This document shows, piece by piece, positions 1-6,619 of a DNA stretch of 11,030 nt (position 1 is the first letter of the stretch; every line of letters starts with the position of its first letter). The position numbers and the translations under genes were made by a program. The stretch lies in NCBI GenBank assembly GCA_003506635.1, contig DNZB01000006.1:1-11030 (forward strand), given 5' to 3'. The notes under the pieces were generated by a model. It worked only from the letters and a program-made list of their open reading frames with translations. It searched no databases and had not been told where the DNA came from. Origin of the DNA: Parvularcula sp. (lineage in GTDB: Bacteria; Pseudomonadota; Alphaproteobacteria; Caulobacterales; Parvularculaceae).

Positions 1-2
1 GC

Positions 3-983
3 CTTGCTGACAGTCTTCGCGCCTTCGCGGCGCCGGCGACCACGCGCGCGTCAAAAGCGGCGCGCATCAAGGCTGAATCGACTGCCGGTGCGGCGGCGCT
101 TGAGCGCTTGCATGGCGCCGCGATCAGCGTCGTCGGCGAGCATCCGGCGGGTTTTGACACTTGTGAGTTCAATGAGAACGAATTGCGGGGTCTCGCAGGG
201 GTGCGAGTCAATCGCGTGCCGCTTTCCGAGCTGTTCGAGCGCGCGAAGGCGATCCCTGAACCGCGCGCCGCGCAAGTGAAGCAGCGCGCGCGCGAGGCGC
301 TCGCCGGGCTCGATGCGGTCGATCAGGCGCAGCTTGACCGTTCGCTCCGCGTCTTCTGCGCGCTTGACGATATCAGTCGCGACACCGGAGCGAAGGGCCT
401 AGCGGTGCGCTGTTGGCCGGAGACCTTCACAGAGTACGGCTGCGCGGCCTGCGGGCCGATGGCGATGATGAACGAAATGCGCGTGCCATCGGCATGCGAA
501 GCGGACGTCTACGGATCGTTCACCGCGCTGATGCTGCAGGAACTCGCCGATGAGCCGGCCTGGATGGCCGACCTTGTCGACGTTGATGAGGCGGACGGCA
601 CGGGCGTCTTCTGGCATTGCGGCCTGGCGCCCCTTTCGATGTGCGATCCGGAGGCGCAACCCGAAGCGACTATCCACACCAACCGCAAGATGCCGCTGCT
701 GCATCAGTTTCCCTTGAAGCCCGGACGCTTCACTTTCGCCCGGCTGTCGCAGGCGCGGGGTGAAACCAAGCTCGTAATCGGCGAGGGCGAGTTCATCCGC
801 CGGCCAATGGCGTTCACCGGAACCTCCGGAGTCTTCCGTTTTTCGCGGCCTCTCTCTGAAGCGCTTCGCGCCATTATGGATGAAGCGCTCGAACATCATT
901 TCGCGATCGCTTATGGCGACCATCGCGCCGCCCTGAAAGGCGTCGCCTCGTCGCTCAGCCTCCCGGTGCTCGAAATCGCATGA
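3..983 (+). CDS. L-fucose isomerase-like sugar isomerase (5' truncated by window edge)
   Basis: The reading frame is open from the first complete codon at base 3 to TGA at 981-983, so the true start lies outside the window. About 326 codons are visible, against roughly 430-480 residues usual for this family as I recall it (COG2407, L-fucose isomerase and relatives). Members interconvert aldoses and ketoses in the cytoplasm with a divalent metal. Visible family marks are a GEHPAGFDTCE segment at bases 135-167, the cysteine-rich CWPE and YGCAACGP stretch, the CEAD motif (bases 495-506), the FWHCG motif (609-623) and a C-terminal EHHFAIAYGDH segment. Acidic residues and histidines in these motifs are the likely metal and catalytic ligands, by family analogy. 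The next gene overlaps its stop as ATGA, so the two are probably translationally coupled. The actual sugar is unknown: fucose, arabinose or sulfoquinovose-type substrates cannot be separated by eye. Confidence 0.85.
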   Translation, partial: LADSLRAFAAPATTRASKAARIKAESTAGAAALERLHGAAISVVGEHPAGFDTCEFNENELRGLAGVRVNRVPLSELFERAKAIPEPRAAQVKQRAREALAGLDAVDQAQLDRSLRVFCALDDISRDTGAKGLAVRCWPETFTEYGCAACGPMAMMNEMRVPSACEADVYGSFTALMLQELADEPAWMADLVDVDEADGTGVFWHCGLAPLSMCDPEAQPEATIHTNRKMPLLHQFPLKPGRFTFARLSQARGETKLVIGEGEFIRRPMAFTGTSGVFRFSRPLSEALRAIMDEALEHHFAIAYGDHRAALKGVASSLSLPVLEIA

Positions 984-3040
984 CGGCCACCGGCTTCAAT
1001 CCCGTTTCGCCGCAATGGAGCCGCCATCCGCTATCGCCCGTGATCGCGGCCCCCGTTGTCGAAGACGGCGTCGTGCGGATCGAGACGCAGCTCGGGTCGA
1101 TGCGCCTTTCGCTGCACGATTTCGGCGCGCGCATCCGCTTCGGCGAACGCCGGAACGATTACGGCCTCCTCATCGCCGCGCCTGCGCCCGCGCACGCGGA
1201 TGTAACCGTTGAAGGAACGGCCATCATCGTCGAAGGCGCCGGGTTGCGCCTGAAAATCGACGCCGAGACGCTCGCCTTTACGCTCGACAAGGGCGGACGG
1301 ACCATCCAGCGCTCGGCAAGCGACGGACATTTCGTCCGCAAGCTGCGCCTGCCGCCCTTCGCGCGCACCCCCGGCGGCTGGCTTGCGCATTTCGAGCTGG
1401 CGTCCGGCGAGCAGGTTTACGGCCTTGGCGAAAAATGGGGCCCGCTCGACAAGCGCGGTCAGCTCATCCGGTCGTGGAACAGCGACGCGCTCGGCGTCAA
1501 TGCCGAGATTTCCTACAAGAACGCGCCTTTCGCATGGTCGCCGGCCGGCTGGGGCGTTTTCGTTCACACGCCGGCGCCAGCGACGCACGGCGTCGGATTC
1601 GGCCCGTGGTCGCAGCGCGCTTACGGCGTCCACGTCGAGGATGAAGCGCTCGACATTTTCGTGTTCAGCGGCGCGACTGGCGCCGACATCATTGGTCAGT
1701 ATACGGCGCTGACGGGGCGCGCGCCTGTTCCCCCGCGCTGGAGCCTCGGCGTCATCCTCTCCAAAGCCTATTACCGCACGGCGGATGAAATCCTCGCCGT
1801 TGCGCGCGAGGTGCGCGCGCGCAAGATGCCGTGCGACGTCATCACCTTTGACGGGCGCGCCTGGCAGGACACCGACACGCGCTTCGCCTTTGAATGGGAC
1901 AAAAAGCGCTATCGCAACCCGGGAGCGGTCGTCGGCGAACTGAAAGCGCTCGGCTTTAAGGTTTGCGTCTGGGAATATCCGCTGGTCTCCACGAAAAGCC
2001 CGCTTTTTGACGAGATGGCGAAGAAGGGCTGGCTCCTCAAGGACGCCGCGACCGGCGAGCCGTGGCGCTACGAATGGGAGGCCGAGGCCTGGGGTCCGGT
2101 GCTGACTCCCTTGCCGACTTCGGGCCTCGTCGACTTCACGCATCCTGAGGCCTACTCTTTCTGGCGCGACCGGCACAAGGACCTCTTTGACATCGGCGTC
2201 GACATGATCAAAGCCGATTTCGGCGAGCAGGTCCTCGAAGGCATGGTCGCATCGAACGGCGAGCGCGGTCATGCGCTCCATAACGTTTACGCCTATCTTT
2301 ATAACAAGTGCGTTTATGAGGCGGCGGCGCGCTATTGCAGATCGGGCGCGTTCTTGTTCAGCCGCGCCGCGTGGACGGGATGCCAGCGCTTTCCCTCGCA
2401 ATGGGGCGGGGATCCGCAGGCCGACTTTGAAGGGCTGGCGGCGAGTTTGCGCGGCGGGCTTTCCTGGGGCATGACGGGGGCGCCATTCTACGCGACCGAT
2501 GTCGGCGGCTTCTACGGCGACACGCGCGATCCCGTCCTTTACGTTCGCTGGGCGCAGGCGGCGGTCTTTTCCGCGCATATGCGCCTTCACGGCATCGGCG
2601 CCCGCGAGCCGTGGACTTACGGGGCCGACGCCGAAGCCGCCGCGATGGCGGCGCTGCGCCTGCGCTATCGCCTCCTCCCCTACATCGAGAAAGCGGTCGC
2701 CGACGCCGCGGCGAGCGGCCTCCCCGTGCAGCGTGCGATGGCGCTCGCATGCCCCGGCGAGCCGGAAGCGTGGGCCTTCGAGGACCAGTTCTTTTTCGGC
2801 GACGATCTTCTTGTCGCGCCTTGCCTCCGCGCCGACAACACCGTGCATGTTTATCTGCCAGACGGAGACTGGCGGCGGTTTCCGGATGGCGCGCGGTTTG
2901 CGGGCGGGCGCACGCACCGCCTCACGCTTGCGCTCGACGAGATCGCCGTCTTCGCGCGCGCGGGCGTGCGCATTCCGCTCGGCCCGGAATCAGAGACAAC
3001 CGAGGCGGCGGCGGCCGGCGCCGAGTACTGGCTGGCGTAG
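980..3040 (+). CDS. GH31 family alpha-glycosidase, YicI-like
   Basis: This 686-residue protein is full length for bacterial GH31 enzymes (YicI is about 770) and retains the double-displacement catalytic pair. The nucleophile is D413 in KADFGE (411-416) and the acid/base is D478 in WGGD (475-478). Other family marks are FGLG-like VYGLGEKWG (147-154), PPRWSLG (251-257), VCVWEYP (328-334), RLHG (535-538) and a C-terminal beta domain from about 600. An N-terminal beta-sandwich occupies roughly 1-240. No signal peptide is visible, so it should act in the cytoplasm on an imported alpha-glycoside. The -1 pocket segment reads FDGRAW (290-295), where the YicI alpha-xylosidase has FDCFWM, so substrate choice probably differs from xylosides. 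It starts at ATG 980, overlapping the isomerase stop by 4 bases with no clear Shine-Dalgarno, which suggests coupling. The family call is firm; the substrate is open. Confidence 0.93.
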   Translation: MTATGFNPVSPQWSRHPLSPVIAAPVVEDGVVRIETQLGSMRLSLHDFGARIRFGERRNDYGLLIAAPAPAHADVTVEGTAIIVEGAGLRLKIDAETLAFTLDKGGRTIQRSASDGHFVRKLRLPPFARTPGGWLAHFELASGEQVYGLGEKWGPLDKRGQLIRSWNSDALGVNAEISYKNAPFAWSPAGWGVFVHTPAPATHGVGFGPWSQRAYGVHVEDEALDIFVFSGATGADIIGQYTALTGRAPVPPRWSLGVILSKAYYRTADEILAVAREVRARKMPCDVITFDGRAWQDTDTRFAFEWDKKRYRNPGAVVGELKALGFKVCVWEYPLVSTKSPLFDEMAKKGWLLKDAATGEPWRYEWEAEAWGPVLTPLPTSGLVDFTHPEAYSFWRDRHKDLFDIGVDMIKADFGEQVLEGMVASNGERGHALHNVYAYLYNKCVYEAAARYCRSGAFLFSRAAWTGCQRFPSQWGGDPQADFEGLAASLRGGLSWGMTGAPFYATDVGGFYGDTRDPVLYVRWAQAAVFSAHMRLHGIGAREPWTYGADAEAAAMAALRLRYRLLPYIEKAVADAAASGLPVQRAMALACPGEPEAWAFEDQFFFGDDLLVAPCLRADNTVHVYLPDGDWRRFPDGARFAGGRTHRLTLALDEIAVFARAGVRIPLGPESETTEAAAAGAEYWLA

Positions 3041-3057
3041 GGCGGGATTGCCCCGCC
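3041..3057 (+). other. Short GC hairpin between glycosidase and TRAP genes
   Basis: GGCGGG (3041-3046) pairs perfectly with CCCGCC (3052-3057) around a 5-base loop, directly after the GH31 stop codon. No T-run follows, so this is not a classical intrinsic terminator. It could slow or process the transcript and lower TRAP expression relative to the enzymes. In DNA this GC-rich, a 6-bp stem may also be chance. No convincing promoter was seen in the 69-base gap 3041-3109. Confidence 0.25.
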
Positions 3058-3109
3058 GATTCGACGACGACGATGGCGCCGCAAGAAAAGAGCGCCGACG
3101 GGAGGCCAA

Positions 3110-3652
3110 ATGAACTTCGCCATCGGCGCGCTCGCGGCCGTCAATACGCGCATCGCGCATGGAGGGCGCGCGATCGCCGGCGGCGTCCTCGCCGCCATGC
3201 TGTTCGTCATCATGTTGCAGGTCGTCAGTCGCTACATCTTCAACAGCTCCCTGTCGTGGACGGAGGAGCTCTCAAAGTCGCTGATGGTGTGGAGCGCCTT
3301 TCTTGTCGCGCCATGGGCGCTCCGGACCGGGGCGAATGTCGGCGTCGACATGTTTCTCGAAGCGATGGCGCCGCGCGTGCGATTCGCCGTGGAACTCGCG
3401 GTCAGCGCGCTCGTGCTCTGGATCTTGATCATTCTCTTTCGCGAAAGCCTTGGCTTCGTCGCGCGCGGCCTCCAAAGCCGGATGGCGACGCTCCCCGTCA
3501 CGACGGGCTATGTCTACATGATCATGCCAGTTGCGCTCGGCGCGATGATGCTGGCCGGCGCTGAAGTTTTTCTGCGCCAGCTCCGCGAGCTTTTGACGGG
3601 CGCGCGCGACCCGGCCGCACCGCATCGACCCGCGCCGCCAACGGGTGAGTAA
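3110..3652 (+). CDS. TRAP transporter small membrane subunit (DctQ-type)
   Basis: The 180-residue protein has the usual length and layout of a TRAP small subunit, with four hydrophobic segments near residues 22-42, 55-70, 92-112 and 131-153. The family signature VVSRYIFNSSLSWTEELSK (38-56) with the W-x-E-E core at 50-53 is present, followed by the L-R-T-G segment (71-74) leading into VGVD. Most relatives have a histidine where this protein has N76. The subunit pairs with the large DctM subunit in the inner membrane to form the sodium-driven importer. The start ATG 3110 is backed by GGAGG at 3101-3105, four bases upstream, the best ribosome binding site in this operon. The last eight bases overlap the next gene. 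The proline-rich C-terminal tail (168-180) has no obvious role. Confidence 0.92.
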   Translation: MNFAIGALAAVNTRIAHGGRAIAGGVLAAMLFVIMLQVVSRYIFNSSLSWTEELSKSLMVWSAFLVAPWALRTGANVGVDMFLEAMAPRVRFAVELAVSALVLWILIILFRESLGFVARGLQSRMATLPVTTGYVYMIMPVALGAMMLAGAEVFLRQLRELLTGARDPAAPHRPAPPTGE

Positions 3653-4943
3653 GCCGGTGTCGGTCGCATACATTTTCATCTTTCTCCTTCTGCTGATCGC
3701 CGGCGCGCCGATCGTCTTTGCGCTGCTGATTGGGCCGGGCCTAAGCCTCGCGCTCGACGATCAGCATCAGTTTTATCCGGCGATCCTGGCCCGGCTTTAC
3801 AACGGCATCGATTCCTTTCCGCTGATGGCGGTGCCGTTCTTCATTCTCGCCGGGGAGCTGATGAATTCGGGCGGCGTCACCGCCGCAATCTTCCGTTTCG
3901 CAAAGGCGATGATCGGGCATGTGCGCGGCGGCCTTGCGCAGGTGAATATCGTCACCTCGATGCTCTTTGCGAGTCTTTCGGGGTCGGCGGTCGCCGACGC
4001 CTCCGCCGTCGGCAAGATGCTGGTCCCGGAGATGGTGAAGGAAGGCTACTCGCGGCGCTATTCCGCCGCCGTAACCGCGGCGGCGGCGATCCTTGGACCG
4101 GTTATTCCGCCTTCTGGACTGATGATCCTCTACGCCTTCGTCATGAATGTTTCGGTGGCCGCGCTGTTCGCCGCGGGGGCGGTCGTCGGCGTACTGATGG
4201 CAGGGGGCCTGATGCTGGTGACGATGGCGCTTGCGCACCGCCGCGGATTTCCGAAGGCCGAGCGTGAAGCGACCTGGAGCGAACGCGGCAAGGCGTTGAC
4301 GCAAACATTGCCCGCACTGATGACGCCGGTCGTACTTCTCGGCGGCGTTCTCAGCGGCGCCTTCACGCCGACCGAAGCGGCGGCGGTCGCTTGCGTCTAT
4401 GCGCTCGTCGTCGGCATCTTCATCATGCGTACGCTGAAGGTCGCCGATTTGCCGCGCGTATTCGTCACATCGGCGGCGCAGTCCGGCGTCGTCCTGCTGC
4501 TTGTCGGCGCAGCCGTCTCCTTCGCCTGGATCGTGACGGTGTCGGGGCTCGCGGAAAGCCTCGCCGCGCTGCTGACCGGCGTGACGACCGATGTCTATCT
4601 CCTCCTTCTTCTCGTTAACCTGCTGCTATTCATCGTAGGCATGTTCCTTGACGCGGGGCCGGCGATCCTCATCCTCGGGCCGGTCCTCGGGCCGATGTTC
4701 GTCGCCCTCGGCGTCGATCCCTTGCACTTTGCCGTCGTGATGTGCGTCAACGTCACGGTCGGCCTTGCGACGCCCCCGATGGGGCTCGTGCTTTTTGTCG
4801 CTTCCTCCGTATCGGGAGAAAAGCCGGCGGCGATCGCGCTTGAGATGGCGCCTTATCTATTGATGCACGCTTCGATCATCTTTCTCATCACCTATGCGCC
4901 GGCGATCGTGACGACGCTGCCGCGCATGCTCGGCTTTGCGTGA
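3645..4943 (+). CDS. TRAP transporter large membrane subunit (DctM-type)
   Basis: This 432-residue, highly hydrophobic protein has the standard length of the TRAP large subunit (about 425-430) and around eleven or twelve membrane segments. Signature stretches are SGSAVADASAVG (112-123), GPVIPPSG (151-158), TPTEAAAVA (241-249), GMFLDAGPA (332-340) and LATPPMG (374-380). These include the helical-hairpin regions that bind sodium and substrate in family structures. It forms the transport channel that receives ligand from the periplasmic binding protein. The start is GTG 3645, inside the preceding gene (8-base overlap) and without a clear Shine-Dalgarno, so synthesis is probably coupled to the small subunit and fixes their ratio. 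The next gene begins 4 bases after its stop. Function as a TRAP permease is secure; ligand identity cannot be told from this subunit. Confidence 0.95.
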   Translation: MSKPVSVAYIFIFLLLLIAGAPIVFALLIGPGLSLALDDQHQFYPAILARLYNGIDSFPLMAVPFFILAGELMNSGGVTAAIFRFAKAMIGHVRGGLAQVNIVTSMLFASLSGSAVADASAVGKMLVPEMVKEGYSRRYSAAVTAAAAILGPVIPPSGLMILYAFVMNVSVAALFAAGAVVGVLMAGGLMLVTMALAHRRGFPKAEREATWSERGKALTQTLPALMTPVVLLGGVLSGAFTPTEAAAVACVYALVVGIFIMRTLKVADLPRVFVTSAAQSGVVLLLVGAAVSFAWIVTVSGLAESLAALLTGVTTDVYLLLLLVNLLLFIVGMFLDAGPAILILGPVLGPMFVALGVDPLHFAVVMCVNVTVGLATPPMGLVLFVASSVSGEKPAAIALEMAPYLLMHASIIFLITYAPAIVTTLPRMLGFA

Positions 4944-4947
4944 CGCG

Positions 4948-5979
4948 ATGGACGGAAAACGCACGCTGAACGCCGTCTTCGTCATCTTCGCAGCGCTCTT
5001 CCTGTGGGGCGTAGTCGCCAGCCGCGGCGACCGGCCGGAACAGGTCATTTCCATCGGCATTCTCGCCTCAAAGGACGATGAGGACTTCGCCGGAGCGCGC
5101 GCGCTCAAAGACTATGTCGAAAGCCGCGCCGGCGGGCGCATCGCCGTCAAGATCTACACCTCCGGCCAGTTCTGCGGCGGCGAGCGCGAATGCATCGAAT
5201 ATCTGCAAGGCGGCGTTCTCGACGTCTTCATGACGACCTTCGGCGGGTTCGGGAATTTTTTCCCAGAAGGACAGGCGTTTGAGCTTCCTTACGTCTTCGA
5301 CGGCGACGCCGTCGCTGAATGCGTACTTGACGGGCCGATCCTTCAGGATCTGCGCTCCGAGACGTTGTCGCGCGGCCTCGGCTTGCGGCTGATGACGATC
5401 GGCAATACCGGCGGCTGGCGCGACTTTGCGACCGTCGCGCGTCCCATCACCTCGCCGGCGGATCTCAAAGGCCTCAAAATTCGCACTACGCCCGCGCAAC
5501 TTGAGCAGGAAATGGTGCGCGCGCTCGGCGCCAATCCGACGCCGATCGCCTTTTCCGAGCTCTATCTCGCGCTCGCGACCGGCGTCGTCGAGGGCACGAA
5601 GAACAGCATCCAGGATATCGTCGGGATGCGGCTTGAAGAGCACGTCAAATATGTGACGCTCGACAATCACGCCTATATGGGCGCGATGTGGTGGTATTCG
5701 GACGCGCGCTGGCGCGCCTTCCCTCCCGATCTCAAACCGATTCTCGAAGAGGGTTTTGCGGCGCTTCAGCACGTGACGCGTGCGCTGCCGAAAGAGCGCC
5801 AGCAAAGCGCCCTTGAACGCTTTAAGGCGAAGGGCGGGTCGATCCACGCACCCACCGCGAACGAGCGCGCCGCGTTTCGAGCGGCGGCCGCGCCGATGCG
5901 CGCGTGGTATGTCGAAAAATACGGCGACCGCTGGCTCCACCGCCTCGACGCGGCCGTCGCCGACTGCGCGCGCCGTTGA
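4948..5979 (+). CDS. TRAP transporter periplasmic substrate-binding protein (DctP family)
   Basis: The 343-residue protein begins with a basic stretch (K4 R5) and a hydrophobic run (about 7-24) ending VVA before S25, a plausible signal-peptidase I site. The mature part shows the DctP pattern: FGNFFPEGQAFELPYVF (about 101-117), DLKGLKIRTT (173-182) and GVVEGTKN (212-219) followed by SIQDI. R179 corresponds to the family arginine that pairs with the ligand carboxylate, and N219 to the conserved asparagine, which argues for an organic anion. C76 and C82 lie close enough for a disulfide. I chose ATG 4948 over an in-frame TTG at 4936, because the TTG lies within the upstream gene and no Shine-Dalgarno favours it. 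The protein delivers ligand to the membrane subunits encoded just upstream. In many TRAP operons it comes first; here it is last and weakly initiated. Confidence 0.92.
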   Translation: MDGKRTLNAVFVIFAALFLWGVVASRGDRPEQVISIGILASKDDEDFAGARALKDYVESRAGGRIAVKIYTSGQFCGGERECIEYLQGGVLDVFMTTFGGFGNFFPEGQAFELPYVFDGDAVAECVLDGPILQDLRSETLSRGLGLRLMTIGNTGGWRDFATVARPITSPADLKGLKIRTTPAQLEQEMVRALGANPTPIAFSELYLALATGVVEGTKNSIQDIVGMRLEEHVKYVTLDNHAYMGAMWWYSDARWRAFPPDLKPILEEGFAALQHVTRALPKERQQSALERFKAKGGSIHAPTANERAAFRAAAAPMRAWYVEKYGDRWLHRLDAAVADCARR

Positions 5980-6435
5980 TCAGACGCCGCGCGCCATTTC
6001 CGTCGCCAGTTCCGCAATGCGCCTTTCGATGAGGCCGATTGCGACGACAAATCCGTCGGCGCCGCCGAAAAAGGGATCAGGCACCTCTCCGTCTGGTATG
6101 AAGAGATCAAGCCGCGCGCGGGCGCCCGCAGGTCTCAATGCTTCAAGTCCTTCGAGGTTTGAGCGGTCCATTGCAAGAATGAGATCAAACCGGTTGAAGT
6201 CCGCCGCGCCGATCTGCCGGCAGCGGAAGGCCGAGAGGTCATAGCCGCGGCGCGCGCATTCCTCGATCGTGCGCGGATCTGCGCCACCACCGACATGCTT
6301 GTCCTTAAGGCCCGCCGAGGAAAACACCACAGCAAGGCCCCGCAGGTTCTTTTCAAAGTGCGTCTTTGCGATCACTTCCGCCGCCGGAGAGCGAGAATAG
6401 TTTCCGGCGTCAACGAAGAGAATTTTATCAATCAC
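5980..6435 (-). CDS. Low-molecular-weight protein tyrosine phosphatase-like protein, catalytic Cys replaced by Asp
   Basis: The 151 residues match the LMW-PTP fold along their whole length: a phosphate-loop segment at 8-17, SAGL (40-43), HVGGGADPRTIEECARRGYD (47-66), FDLILAMDRSNLEGL (83-97) and the acid loop VPDPFFGG (118-125) with D120. Where active enzymes read V-C-x-G-N-x-C-R-S, this one reads V-D-A-G-N-Y-S-R-S: the nucleophile position is D9 (codon GAC, plus-strand bases 6409-6411), the second cysteine is S14, and R15 is kept. TGC to GAC needs more than one base change, so a single read error does not explain it. Classical phosphatase chemistry should be lost; it may bind phosphoproteins or use another chemistry. 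The start is GTG 6435 with AAGG seven bases upstream. It is divergent from the TonB receptor gene, and its stop abuts the TRAP binding-protein stop. Confidence 0.85.
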   Translation of the reverse strand: MIDKILFVDAGNYSRSPAAEVIAKTHFEKNLRGLAVVFSSAGLKDKHVGGGADPRTIEECARRGYDLSAFRCRQIGAADFNRFDLILAMDRSNLEGLEALRPAGARARLDLFIPDGEVPDPFFGGADGFVVAIGLIERRIAELATEMARGV

Positions 6436-6442
6436 TTCAGCA

Positions 6443-6446
6443 CCTT
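6443..6446 (-). promoter_or_regulatory. Shine-Dalgarno for the phosphatase-like gene
   Basis: On the minus strand AAGG lies seven bases ahead of GTG 6435. This supports GTG as the start and argues against an upstream minus-strand frame that runs through the same site and ends in the same few bases. Confidence 0.5.
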
Positions 6447-6508
6447 GTGCCCGCGGCCCGCCTTCTGAGACGCAGCCCCGGGAGCGCGGCCCCTGCGTCC
6501 ATTGCTTA

Positions 6509-6538
6509 TTGACGGCGACGGCCGCCCAAGTGTTATAT
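6509..6538 (+). promoter_or_regulatory. Sigma70-like promoter for the TonB-dependent receptor
   Basis: TTGACG (6509-6514) and TTATAT (6533-6538) are separated by 18 bases; shifted readings TATATA or TATAAG in the same AT-rich patch give longer spacers. This is the only AT-rich patch in an otherwise GC-rich gap. The start point would fall near 6545, on the palindrome GACATGTC (6541-6548), leaving a leader of about 75 bases. TATAAG also recurs at 6552-6557. The palindrome could be an operator, but no regulator can be named. Confidence 0.5.
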
Positions 6539-6619
6539 AAGACATGTCAGCTATAAGTTTGCCCGTCAAGGCGGACAACAGGGGTCGCTCGAACGGCGAC
6601 GGCAAGCGGGAGGTGCAAG

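Noticed and set aside
108..983. TTG 108 as the start of the isomerase
   Set aside because: The frame is open upstream to the window edge, the upstream residues look coding, and the resulting protein would be far shorter than the family.
1031..2917. A 628-codon open frame antisense to the GH31 gene
   Set aside because: It shadows a well-supported gene in GC-rich DNA, where antisense stops are rare. Its translation is arginine- and alanine-rich low-complexity sequence with no family resemblance.
980..3040. GH31 enzyme as a classical sulfoquinovosidase (YihQ type)
   Set aside because: YihQ uses Q288, R301 and W304 in a Q-x12-R-x2-W pattern to hold the sulfonate, as I recall it. The matching stretch here (FDGRAWQDTDTRFAFEWD, 290-307) lacks that pattern and aligns better with YicI.
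4936..5979. TTG 4936 as the start of the TRAP binding protein
   Set aside because: It lies inside the upstream gene, has no Shine-Dalgarno, and adds four residues ahead of a signal peptide that already has a good basic N-terminus from ATG 4948.
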